Positions 23,224 to 33,278 of a stretch of DNA of 64,000 nt are shown in pieces. Positions within the stretch are counted from its first letter, which is position 1, and every line of letters begins with the position of its first letter. Made by a program: the position numbers and the translations under genes. The notes below the pieces were generated by a model that was given only the letters and a program-made list of their open reading frames with translations, ran no database searches and was not told the origin of the DNA. Origin of the DNA: Petaurus breviceps papuanus (taxonomy: Eukaryota; Chordata; Mammalia; Diprotodontia; Petauridae); assembly GCA_028583685.1 (NCBI GenBank), contig JAMXIF010000058.1:13784485-13848484 (forward strand), written 5' to 3'.

Positions 23224-24205
23224 GAGAACTGAGTCAAATTTATTAAAATTAAGAGCCATTCTCCAGTTGACAGATGGTCAAAGGATATGAACAGGCAGAT
23301 TTCAGACAAAGGAATCAAAACTATCTATAGTCATATGAAAAAATTATATAAATCACCATTAATTAAAGAAATGCAAATTAAAACTCTGAAGTATCACATA
23401 ACATATAACAGATCGGCTAATAAGACAGATAATAATTATAAGACAAAATACTAACAATAAGACAATATAATAAGACAAATGTTAGACTTGATGTAGGGAA
23501 ATTAAGACACATTAATGCACTGTTGGTGGAGTTATGAACTGATCCAACCATTCTGGAAAGCAAATCCTTTGATCCAGAAATACCACTACTAAGTCTATAT
23601 CCCAAAGAAATCAAAGGAAAAGGACCCATATTATGGCGACTCTTTTTGTGGTGGCAAAGAATTGGAAACTGAGGGGATGTCCATCAGTTATCAATTGGAG
23701 AGTGACTGAACAAGTTATAGTGTATAATTGTGATGGAACACTATTGTGCTCTAAGAAATGACAAACAGGGTGGTTTTAGAAAAAAAAAAAAAAAACAAAA
23801 CCCAGGAAGACTGATGAACTAATGCAAAGTGAAGTGAGCAGAACGAAGAGAACAAGGTACACAATAACAGTAATTTTATAATGATAATCAACAGTTAAAG
23901 GCAGATTTAGCAACTGATTAATACAATGATCCATAACAGTTACAAAGGACTCATGATGAAAAATGCTATCCACCTCCAGATAGAGAATCAATGGACTCTA
24001 AGTGTAGATGGAAGCATATTTTTTTCCTTTTTCTTTATTTTTCTTCCTTTTTTCTTGCAATATGGCTAATGTAGAAATATGTTTTGCCTCACTTTGTATG
24101 TATAATGAGTATCTTATTTCTTGCCTTGTCAATGGGTGGGAGAAGGAGTAGAGGGAGGGAGAGAATTCAGAATTAAAAATTAATGTTCAAAATTTAAAAA
24201 AAGAC
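23224..24205 (+). repeat. L1 LINE 3' end
   Basis: It contains gccattctccagttgacaga, gaaatgcaaattaaaactct, cactgttggtggagttatga, accactactaagtctatatc and gcaaagtgaagtgagcagaa, ending A-rich near 24204. The 5' part is missing and small duplications occur around 23410-23480. Confidence 0.92.
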
Positions 24206-24289
24206 TTAAGGAGAACAGTACCTAATGATTCTAAATTTTCCTCATTCATCATTTTATATTTATTGATACTCACTAGGTGAATGCAATTA

Positions 24290-24425
24290 ACTGAGATGGC
24301 ATTGGTCTAGAGGAAAGAACATTTAGTAGGGCATTAGGAAGCCCAGATCTTGCTCATCATTTACTAACTGTGTGACCTTGGGCAAGTCACTTTACTTATT
24401 TAATGCATAGCCTTCTTATCTATAA
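24290..24425 (+). repeat. tRNA-headed SINE
   Basis: It shows ttactaactgtgtgaccttg ggcaagtcactttact and cttatctataaatagg; a (GAAG)n tract follows at 24430-24463. Confidence 0.8.
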
Positions 24426-24464
24426 ATAGGAGGAAGGGAAGAAGGAAGGAAGGAAAGAAGGAAT

Positions 24465-24603
24465 TGAGCATTTATTTATCTACGGTCTTTTGTACTGTAC
24501 TAAGTGCTTTACAAATATTTTCTCATTCAGTCACCACAAAAATCCTGGGAGGTATTATTATTTATCCCCATGGAAACTGAGGCAAGTAGCTTGTCCTAAA
24601 TCA
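24465..24603 (-). repeat. Core-SINE (MIR type)
   Basis: The reverse strand has actaagtgctttacaaatat, atccccatggaaactgaggc and cttgtcctaaatcataaagg. Confidence 0.75.
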
Positions 24604-24604
24604 T

Positions 24605-24795
24605 AAAGGACTTATGAAACAATATGGTACAATGGAGAGAATGCCAGATTTGGAATTGTGGCTGTGGGCAAATCACTTAACTTCTCCTAGCCTAAGTTTC
24701 CTCACATGTAAAATAGAGATAACAATACTCATAGACATATGTATCTTATAGAGTTGTTGTAAGGATCAAATGAGATGCTATGGTAAAGTGTTTTG
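24605..24795 (+). repeat. MAR1/MIR-type core-SINE, left part (split by the 7SL copy)
   Basis: A degraded tRNA-like head (atggtacaatggagagaatg) is followed by gggcaaatcacttaac, cctaagtttcctcac and gttgttgtaaggatcaaatg. The element then breaks at the 7SL insertion and resumes at 25061-25115 with gctttgtaaaactttaagt and a tattattc tail. Confidence 0.8.
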
Positions 24796-25060
24796 AGCCA
24801 TGCATAGTAATTCCAGCTACTGGAAAGGCTGAAGCTGGTGGATCTTTTGAGCTCTGGAGTTCTGAGGTGCTATGGGATAAGCTCACTAAATTTGGCATTA
24901 GTATCATGAGCCCCTAGGAGCAAGGGACCATCAAATTATCTAAGGAAAGTTAAACCAGCCTAAGTAAAAAACAGAGCGGGTAAATATCCCTGTGCTAACT
25001 GGGCCCATGAGTAGCCCCTGCACTTCCAGCCTAGGTTACAGAGGGAGATCAATCTTTTAA
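24796..25060 (+). pseudogene. 7SL (SRP RNA) retropseudogene inserted in a core-SINE
   Basis: 7SL RNA is the scaffold of the signal recognition particle. The copy follows 7SL order: ccagctactgg...ggctgaagctggtggatc, then the S-domain counterpart ggagcaagggaccatcaaa and ctaaggaaagttaaaccagcc, then tgcacttccagcctaggt near the 3' end. The S domain is present, so this is not an Alu- or B1-like dimer. About 12 bases are missing at the 5' end, and a short stretch is missing before the final helix. Many CpG sites of 7SL have decayed to tg or ca. It ends in tcttttaaaaaa. An imperfect 11-base duplication (aaagtgttttg at 24785, aaaatgctttg at 25061) flanks it, and the interrupted SINE resumes at 25072. 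It is an old dead copy with no sign of function. Confidence 0.88.
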
Positions 25061-25115
25061 AAAATGCTTTGTAAAACTTTAAGTACTATATCAGTTTATT
25101 AGTATTATTCTTTAG
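25061..25115 (+). repeat. MAR1/MIR-type core-SINE, right part
   Basis: Continuation of the SINE interrupted at 24795. It begins with the duplicated target site and ends in a short att-rich tail. Confidence 0.75.
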
Positions 25116-25419
25116 CTCATATGATTGCTAAAAGGATAAAATAAAGTAATCAATATATATGAAAATACTCCAGAAAGGTCAGAGACTGGTTATTTCATTT
25201 TAATAGTTCAGAATAATCTGATAATTGCATCTTAATTGTGTGGGCCTCCAATAAATACATCGCAAAAATCTGTTGGGACTACAGTCATCAGGTGATTCAG
25301 CAAATGTTGGCAAGCACCACCTTCTGAACTGTTACCAAAACATGATTGCACCATCATTGCTCTATAAGATGCCCAACTGATGTGTTTATAAAACTGCCCT
25401 GGTGGCTGAGATGGTGATA

Positions 25420-25585
25420 GATAGATGAAGCTTACTTTTATATAGCATTTTATAGTTTACCAAAGAACTTTCATCAGGGCAGATAGTATTATCATTTTAC
25501 AGATAAGGATTGGAATTGTGCCAATTTAGAGAGAAGCAAATGGAATGGGGCTGAGTCCATATGTTCTTTAGTTCCTCATTTTAAT
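25420..25585 (-). repeat. Core-SINE (MIR type)
   Basis: The reverse strand has ttttatatagcattttatag, tatcattttacagataagga and ctgagtccatatgttcttta. Confidence 0.7.
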
Positions 25586-25639
25586 CCCCCTTGTCTGTCT
25601 AACTTCCTGGATAAAAGCTCTCTATCTTCTGTCACCAAA

Positions 25640-26185
25640 ATAATCTTCCTAAAATATTTTATCAAGTCATTTTCCTGCTTAAAAACCTATAATGAGCCCC
25701 CATTGCCCACAGGCTAAATTTTGAACTCCTCAGTTTAGCATTCAAAGCTCAGGGTAATCTTAGCCCACTTTCAAGCAACTCCTCTATGTAAATCCTCCAG
25801 TTTTGAAAGATTGATCTCTTCATTCCCCAGATGTGCCATGCTCCTGACCAGGCTCTTCTCTCCCCTTGGATTGCCCTTAATAAATTAAAATCCTACCCAT
25901 TCTTCAAGATCTAACTCAAGTCTTACCAGCTTTATGAGACATCCTCCTATAGATACAGACTACAGTGATCTTCGCAGAGCTCCTCCAATTTTTACTGTTT
26001 AGATCACTATTTTTTGCCAGTTAAAACTTGTTAATTCTGTTACATAACGTTTTCTATGTTTGTGTTTTTTTTCTCAAAGAGATTCTAACCTCCCAAGGGA
26101 AAGGGACTACAACTTACATTTCTTTTGTATCCCTCATAACTCCTTACATAATGCAATTCATTTCCATCTAATTTAGCAACATTTA
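25640..26185 (+). repeat. L2 LINE 3' region
   Basis: It runs from catttctg-type ttcctgcttaaaaacctata through tgcccacaggctaaattttg, ccattcttcaagatctaact and tcccaagggaaagggactac to a tail at tttagcaacatttattga. It is a long, diverged L2 3' end. Confidence 0.8.
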
Positions 26186-26559
26186 TTGAGGAATTCATGT
26201 CTTCCTACAGTAGAGAGATGGCAGACTGTGGTTGTAGAATGGTGGTTCGTATGTCAGTTGATTTTCCTTAGCTATTTTTCTAGTTACAAGAGAGGGTTGG
26301 GGATGGGGAGGCTTTGTGTAGAGGTTGTTGGGAGAATTCTTCATTGGGAAATGTCTATGACAGAAAAACAAAAGTCATTCCATAAAATTTTTAAAACGTT
26401 TTTTATCAAGAAAACTCATATGGAAAAAATTTTATTTGGGACTGGGAAGAATAAGACAAAAGCAAAGTCATTCTCTGAGAATATATGTCCTATTACGGTA
26501 GGGAGATACAACATATACACAGATGAGTAAATACAAAGTAAATTGATGGGGGAGAGAAT

Positions 26560-26740
26560 TTCAACTACTGAGAAAATAAAGGAAGGTTTATTGAGGTCAG
26601 GATGTGGCATGTGAGCTGAGCCATGAAGGAAGATAACAATTCTAAGACAAGCATGGCTTACATTCCATGCATGGTGGGATAGATAGTCTATGCAGATTCA
26701 CAGAGGCAGGAGACAGGATGCTGAGCTAGGGAAACAGCTT
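26560..26740 (-). repeat. L2 LINE internal 3' segment
   Basis: It contains gtgagctgagccatgaagga, cattccatgcatggtgggat and cagattcacagaggcaggag, the reverse of sequence upstream of the L2 terminus. Confidence 0.6.
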
Positions 26741-26833
26741 TTAGTTTAGTTTGGCTTGACAATGCACATAGTAGGTATTCAACAAATAGTTGTTGGACTT
26801 ATCCATCAGGATTAATACTCTGAATTTATAAAT
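26740..26833 (+). repeat. Inverted repeat, left arm
   Basis: About 94 bases from tttagtttagtttggcttga to aatttataaat. It is about 80-85% identical by eye to the reverse complement of 28204-28299. The middle looks like an L2 tail (cacatagtaggtattcaaca), but the match runs some 40 bases beyond it. Confidence 0.85.
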
Positions 26834-26844
26834 CCCAAATCCAT

Positions 26845-26965
26845 AAATTCTTATTGAGCATCTGCTCTGTAGAAGACATTAAAAGGTAAGACATGTTTGA
26901 GATGAAGGATTTGAAAGGGTATTAGTCTTTGCCCCCATGAAGCGAACAATCTAATTAAAGATATT
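26845..26965 (-). repeat. L2 3' end fragment
   Basis: It contains attcttattgagcatctgct, then cccccatgaagcgaacaatc, the reverse of an L2 terminus. Confidence 0.6.
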
Positions 26966-26969
26966 AGTA

Positions 26970-27168
26970 AGTCAGCATAATATAATAGAAAAAGTACTAC
27001 CTCTTGAGTTAGAGGACCTGGGTTCAGTTACCACCCCTAAATGCTGTGTGTCCTTGAACAAGTCACCTACCCTTCTTGGACTTCAGTTTCCTTATCTATA
27101 AAAATTAGGGATTTGTAATAGATGGTCTCTGAGGTAACTTCCAGCTTTTGCTCAATGATCTACACATA
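26970..27168 (+). repeat. Ther1/MON1-like SINE
   Basis: It shows taatatagaaaaag-type head, gacctgggttcagttaccac and ttgtaatagatggtctctga ggtaacttccagc at the 3' end. Confidence 0.85.
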
Positions 27169-27346
27169 AAGAATAATGGAGCAGGTATTATATATTTCTG
27201 CTAAATCTGAGCTCAGGTCAATAGGAACATGAATCTGTAAACACAGATAAATAGGTAGATATATTGGCCAATCAGAGGGACAAGTAAAAACTTTTTGTCA
27301 GTGATTTTAGAAGATATCAGGACAGTTCTAGGCTTGAAACTTAGAG

Positions 27347-27546
27347 CAGTGAAATCAAACTAAAAATTATTCTAAACCACATATAAAGAGCCCTGGGGGC
27401 TATTGACTTCATTTTAAAATGTAATGTTTATGTTTTATTGTATTTTTATTTATTTTGTTAAATATTTCCCAATTATATTTTAATCTGGTTCAGATAGTAC
27501 TTGGGAGTATTGCAGGCTGTATGAGGTTGTGTGTTTGATGCTTGTA
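27347..27546. mobile_element. hAT-like non-autonomous DNA transposon
   Basis: The inverted ends are cagtgaaatcaaac and gtttgatgcttgta. Imperfect 8-base duplications flank it (acttagag at 27339, ccttagaa at 27547). It is internally AT-rich with no coding frame. Confidence 0.65.
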
Positions 27547-27550
27547 CCTT

Positions 27551-28157
27551 AGAATATGGAATGACTGAAATAGGATAGTTAATGATTCAATGAGTTTTGC
27601 AAGATAATCAATGAGGCCATGCTGATGGAGAAGTCAAATTGGTGTAGCATCCACCTTTCCAACTTGGAAATTACAGTTTATAAGTTGGGTCCTTTATGGA
27701 AAGACTACTCTCAGGTTTTAAAGCTCCTTTGGGACCACCTTTCTAAAATTATGATTCATGAGCCCCCACCAGTATGTTTTCCATTAGCAATCAGCCAGTA
27801 GATACAATTAGCTTCTAGCAAAGGCATTTACTAAGATGGTATAGTAAGAGCAGTAGCTACAAAATATTCTTCCCACTCTAGAAACCTGGGTCACACTCTC
27901 CCACAAATATACATAGCACCCATAGAAAGAGTAGATACAAATTTTGAGTACAATGGAAGTGTAGGGAACTACATTGTAGGGAACACAAGGGGGCAAGCCA
28001 ACTCACAATTCCTGATACTGCAGGACCCCAATATTTCTTTCTTGTGGAAATCAAACAAAACTTGACTTTGAATTACCAGGGATAACTTTCTTGAGTCTTA
28101 CCAGCTCTCTTTTCTGTTTCTAGAAGTTCTATTCCTTGAAGCTGCCTCAGGTGACTG
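27551..28157. other. Non-coding stretch
   Basis: Nothing recognised; it lies between the arms of the 26.7/28.2 kb inverted repeat. Confidence 0.45.
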
Positions 28158-28167
28158 CCCACACACA

Positions 28168-28198
<31 letters not shown>
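28158..28198. repeat. (CA)n microsatellite
   Basis: About twenty ca units with one t interruption. Confidence 0.95.
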
Positions 28199-28203
28199 TT
28201 CAA

Positions 28204-28299
28204 AATTTATAAATTCAGAGTATTAGTCGTGATGAATTAGGCCAACAATTATTTGTTGAGCACCTACTATGTGTGTCGTCAAGCCAAACTAAATTAAAA
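28204..28299 (-). repeat. Inverted repeat, right arm
   Basis: Reverse-complement partner of 26740-26833. It starts atttataaattcagagtatt and ends caagccaaactaaattaaaa. The two arms enclose about 1.4 kb. Confidence 0.85.
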
Positions 28300-28499
28300 C
28301 ATAGTCATATATATCTATCTAAAGTGTGTCTCTTTTCTCTGCTAAATATGGTATCTCTTACTGGTTGAGCAACTCCACATCTAAGCAAAATGACTCATGG
28401 GGGTGGGGAGGATAGAAAAATCACCATCTTCCAACTTGGGAACAGTTCTCTCTCAGGGACCAAGTTCTTTTTCCATTGTTGGCTACAATTGAATAACTC

Positions 28500-28668
28500 T
28501 AAATGTATATGTGAGTGTGGGTGATATGTGTGTTTATACATATATTCACACATATAAATATAAACAAAATACCATGTCTGTATATGTGTGTGCATTTGCA
28601 TGTATATATTCATATGTATATCTATGTATGTGTATATATGTATGTACATATGTGTGTATATATGCTTA
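28500..28668. repeat. Mixed (TA/TG)n low-complexity tract
   Basis: Alternating tatatgtg and catatgta units. The overlapping open frames on both strands are artefacts of this repeat. Confidence 0.9.
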
Positions 28669-29742
28669 ACATTCCTTCCTCACTTTCTCCTGCTTCTCTA
28701 AACTCTAAAAATCTACTAACCATGTCCATATTCCTGGAAAACCAGGCAGTAAGGTCATAGTATCATCATATAACCAATTATCACTTCTCACATAGGGCTT
28801 GTAGACATCTTTCCATTTTCTGAGTTGGTCTGATCACTCCACCCTTCTCTCATACTAGCAGGTCTAGGTTCCCAAAGATTGATCACCACTACATAGTTAA
28901 ATGCAAATTCTCTCAGGGTCCTATAGATAACCATGTTCAGGGGGAAAACACACCTCCTATCCACCATTACAACTTTTGAGTACTCATTGATGTATTTCTA
29001 TTTATATAACTAACCATTCATAATGTACCACATCCCACTAGGTTATAGTGGGTGTAGACAGCCAAATATTATATTTATACAAACTATCCATTCACAGTAA
29101 TGACACTTTTAGATCTTAAACATGATCATTTACTTAACAGTAAGACAAAATAAAAATAACAGATATTCATATATTAAATAAAATTCTCAAATAATAAAAT
29201 ATATTGTAATCTATATATAAACCTGAATCACACTTTGCCACCAATACACTCCATTTCTGTGGGGATGAGCAAGCCTACACTTATAGGCAGGAAAGCACAT
29301 GAAGGAGAAAAACCAATGTATTTGGGATAACTGGCAACTCTGAATTACAGACTTTGATGTCATTTTCCATTGAGGAATATCTGAACTTTATGAAAGCCCA
29401 TCTCTATTAACTGATTGGTTTGTTGGTCCTCTCCAACTAAACAAATCATCTTCCCTTTTATGTATTAACATAGCATTCAAAAATCTTTCAATTAACAACT
29501 ACTCTTACAAAAGTAATTAGAAAATGTTATCTCTAAATGTAAAGCAGTTCCCTTTAAAAGGCAGGGAGCTGCAAAGCTAAAGATGCTGGTTCTTCTAGGG
29601 ACAAATAGCCAGGCTCAGCCAGTAATTAATTCAATCACCTATATGCTGCACTGTCCAGTCAGAACAGAACTTATAGCAAACAACTCAGGTTGACTCTCTG
29701 AGCAAGGCAAACAAGCCTAGCCTGTTCTTTCTATAAAGCCTA
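28669..29742. other. Non-coding stretch
   Basis: AT-rich; no gene or familiar repeat recognised. Confidence 0.45.
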
Positions 29743-29850
29743 GATGGATGGATGGATGGATGGATGGATGGATGGATGGATGGATGGATNNNNNNNNNNG
29801 ATGGATGGATGGATGGATGGATGGATGGATGGATGGATGGATGGATGGAT
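29743..29850. repeat. (GATG)n tetranucleotide tract with assembly gap
   Basis: Perfect gatg units lie on both sides of ten N (29790-29799). The gap lies wholly in the repeat, so the true repeat length is unknown. Confidence 0.97.
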
Positions 29851-30323
29851 AGTGCTGAAGAGTAATAACTAAAACTGCACCCATCATTCAATCAATCAAG
29901 AATTGAAGAGCTGAAGCCTCCTGTCGGCTGACTATTTTTGCTATTAGTCAAATCCCCTTTTCCAACCAGTCTAACAAATTGCTTTTCCAACCCTCTTCTG
30001 TTTCTTCAGTCTTTTCTAGCCAGGTTCTTCCTCCTTCAATCTCAGACTCCTATATCTTATACCTCTTATCCCCAATATTTTTAATGACTTAAATCAAAGC
30101 TGCCTGGTTCTCAGTAACTTTCCTTTGATTTAAAAGATTAAAAATTCTCCAAATTTCCCTTTTGAAATTGGTAGTTCTTTTTCTATCATACCTCAGTCTC
30201 CAAATATTTGTATGATTTTTTTATTTTTTTAGTTTTACCCTCTTTGGTTATAAAAGTTATGTGTCAATGAGCTAATAAGCCATAATGCTTTGTAGCTCTA
30301 GGTTCTCAGCATGTTTCTCCAAG
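29851..30323. other. Non-coding stretch
   Basis: Pyrimidine-rich, nothing recognised. Confidence 0.45.
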
Positions 30324-30448
30324 GCAGGGATGGGAAACCTGTGGCCTCTAGGCTACATGTGGCCAGTTTGACTGGACTCAATCAAAGGGCCCCATTTGAG
30401 GACCTAGAGGGCCACATGTGGCCTTGAGGCTCCAGGTTCCTCACCTCT
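30324..30448. mobile_element. Palindromic hAT-like miniature element
   Basis: About 40-base arms (cctgtggcctctaggctaca near the left end, gccttgaggctccaggttcc near the right) form an imperfect palindrome. Imperfect 8-base duplications flank it (tctccaag at 30316, attccaag at 30449). The conserved acatgtggcc core occurs in both arms. Confidence 0.75.
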
Positions 30449-30851
30449 ATTCCAAGGTATTTTGTTTCCTTCAAACTGTTTCTTTGTACTTATTTCCAGT
30501 TTTCAATAAATAAAAGTTATCTTGGCTCCATTAAGTCATTAAACTATACACACATGAGGCATCATCCTTCATCATTCACAAGGTTTAATGAATCATTACA
30601 TTTATACTACTATTCATTTTGTGTTTAAAAAAAACCCACAAAATCGAATCTGAAAGCTGTGCTTCTTCACATATATATTTAGAAGTTCTTATCAAAATAA
30701 CATTTTTCCTGCTCCTTTTAGACATAAAAATGTTCTTATACAACAGAGACAATATCTTGCATCCTTTGACAACTGATTTAAATGTTTCCTTTACCCAAAA
30801 AGTGTTCTTTCTAGTCTTTTGAGCACTAAACTGCTGAAAATGGCCTTTAAA

Positions 30852-31098
30852 AGGCAGCTAGGTGGCACAGCAGATAGAACATGGTGTATGGAATCAGGAA
30901 GACTCATCTTCTTGAGTTCAAATCTGGCCTTAGACACTTCCTAGCTGGTGACCCTGGACAAGTCACTTAACTCTGTTGGCCTCAGTTTCCTCATCTGTAA
31001 AATGAGCTGGAGAAGTAAATAGCAAACTATTCCTGTTTCTTTGCTAAGAAAACCCTAAATGGGGTCATGAAGAGTGGGACACGATTGAACAACAACAA
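30852..31098 (+). repeat. SINE1 (long form)
   Basis: The head aggcagctaggtggcacagc, body and long tail are present, ending ttgaacaacaacaaatgac. Confidence 0.92.
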
Positions 31099-31111
31099 AT
31101 GACAATAGGAT

Positions 31112-31287
31112 CATAAATTTAGGATTGAAAAAAAGAATTTAGAGGTCATCTAATCCAATCCCCTCATTTTATACATGAGGAAAATGAATTCAGAGAGATA
31201 AAGTGACTGGTAGGAAGGGGCAGAGCTGGAATTTGAACCCACCTCTGGATCCAAATCCAGAACTCTTTCTACTGCATCACAAGATAA
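31112..31287 (-). repeat. Ther1/MON1-like SINE
   Basis: The reverse strand has agaggtcatctaatccaatc, tcattttatacatgaggaaa and tggaatttgaacccacctct, near full length. Confidence 0.88.
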
Positions 31288-32439
31288 AGGGATTTTTTTT
31301 CCCCTTGCAAAGTGGATTAAGATAATATCAGGAAGTACTCTGAACTCTACTAGGAAGAGAGATACTGGAGAAATACCAGATTGTAGTGTTATTATTAAGC
31401 AGTTCAAAGAACATTCTGGACAGGGAGCCTGGCACGAATGCAGTCCCAAGAGCTCTAAACAGCTTTATTGTGCTCTGAAAACACTGCCCCACCATCCAGG
31501 ATATGAGTTTGGCAGCTGCATGTAGGAGAATTGGGCTGTTCTCAGTTTTGGTCTGTTGTTTGCAGCTCAGACCTGAACTGTTATGTCAAAGAGAACCAAC
31601 CCTTCATGCAGGTGAGCTCTTACAATTTGGTCTCTGGGGCAGAGCTGCTAACCCTTCATTGATTACTCTTTCCATCCTCTTAATAAAGGGTTGGGATTAT
31701 TGACCTTGACATCCAGGGTCTACAGGTGACTGCTGACAGTGTTTGCCTATAGGAAGTCAGAGAGAGTCAGTACAAATTAAGGCAAGTCCATAGGCAATAG
31801 TAATAATCCTGCAGGAAACAAACCCCTGCTCCAAAGACAGTTGAGCTATAAATCGAGAAATGACTTTGTGAAGCTGGAAACCTGCTGGCAGCCTTCTGCC
31901 CTAAATAGCCAAAGGAGGCTGTTTCCCAGTGGGGAGAGTCTCAGTATTGAGCTTATAGGTGGCAGGGGGTGGAGCAAAGAACCAGGCACAAGAATATAGA
32001 ACGAGCAAGGGGATGAGAATGGAAATCATTTGTTCTGGGAATGCTACCCATGCATTTCTATTCAATTGTTTACATATGATATAGCTAAATCATTTGCATA
32101 GGAATACAGTGAGAACGTCTGTAATCCCATGTGTCCTCCCAATGATTAATAGCTTCAAGGTCTCCATTTATTTGGTTTTAGTCTATGATGGATTCACTCT
32201 TTGGTTAGAATAAGGTGCTAACAAGGTGAAGGTCAATGGTTAATTGTTCATGGAGGTCAGTTTACTTTGAGAGAACCTTGGTTCCAAAGTCAAAGATAAT
32301 CCAGTCTGATTCCTGGGCACCAGTCAGACATGTCACAAAAGAAAAGAAAATAAATAATCATGGCTCAATTCAAGACCACCTACTATGACTGGAGACACAG
32401 CTTAAAGCATATATACTATGAACAGTGGGGAGCAGCAAG
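31288..32439. other. Repeat-poor non-coding stretch
   Basis: No gene recognised. An aataaa motif at 31681 has no associated reading frame. Confidence 0.45.
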
Positions 32440-32592
32440 TAAAGTGAAAAGAAAAAAGGATTTGAAGCCATAAGACCTTGGTTGCAATTTCAGTACTTCT
32501 ATGCAAAGTCAGTTAATCCTTTAGGAATCAGTTTCCCCATTTGTAAAATGAAGGGATTTAGACTCTAAGGTCCTTACCAGCTCTCAATTCAA
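32440..32592 (+). repeat. Ther1/MON1-like SINE
   Basis: It shows tttccccatttgtaaaatga, then aaggtccttaccagctctca. Confidence 0.8.
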
Positions 32593-32599
32593 TTAACTA

Positions 32600-32780
32600 C
32601 AAACCTGGGATCGAGGCCTGGTTCTGCCACTTATGTAACATTTACATAACCTTGAGCTTCTTAATCTGAGTCTCAATTCCATTATCTGTAAAATGGGAAT
32701 AAAAAGTTTGCACTGCTGAACTCATAGGGTTATTATGAGGAAATCACTTTATTAACCTAAAAGTGCTATAGAAATGGAAT
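32600..32780 (+). repeat. MAR1/MIR-type SINE
   Basis: It shows ttccattatctgtaaaatgg, gggttattatgaggaaatca and cctaaaagtgctatagaaat. Confidence 0.75.
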
Positions 32781-33140
32781 CAGTGAAGAGAGGTCAGTGG
32801 TGTCATCCATAATGTCATACATACTCAGATGGATCTGTGATCTTATTCATTCTGGACATTTCCTCCAACAAAGCAGATTGCAACCGATGTATGTTTTGTG
32901 ATTCTTATCCATGACATTCCATAAATTTACCATAGGGGATCTAATCAATGTGCTGGGAACCTCAATATTATCAAAATATGACTAATGTAAATGTATTTTT
33001 CTCCATTTATCACAATATACCAGGGGTAACTGAGTCATACAAGGTAGTGAACTGCCCCCCACTCCACCACTTCAGAGCACTGAGTAAGAAACCTGGGTCT
33101 GGTGATTGATCCTGATTGGTATTGCTGAGTACCAGCAATA

Positions 33141-33278
33141 CTCTCTGTCTTTCTCTCTGTCTGTCTGTCTGTCTCTGTCTGTCTGTCTGTCTCTGTCTCT
33201 CTGTCTGTTTCTGTCTCTCTGTCTCTGTCTCTCTCTGTCTCTCTGTCTCTGTCTGTCTGTCTGTCTCTCTCTCCCTTT
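33141..33278. repeat. (TCTG/TCTC)n polypyrimidine tract
   Basis: About 138 bases of tctg and tctc units on the plus strand. Open frames on both strands across it are repeat artefacts. Confidence 0.96.

Noticed and set aside
29685-29891. Open frame encoding an IHPS repeat peptide
   Set aside because: It is a translation of the GATG tract and the N gap.
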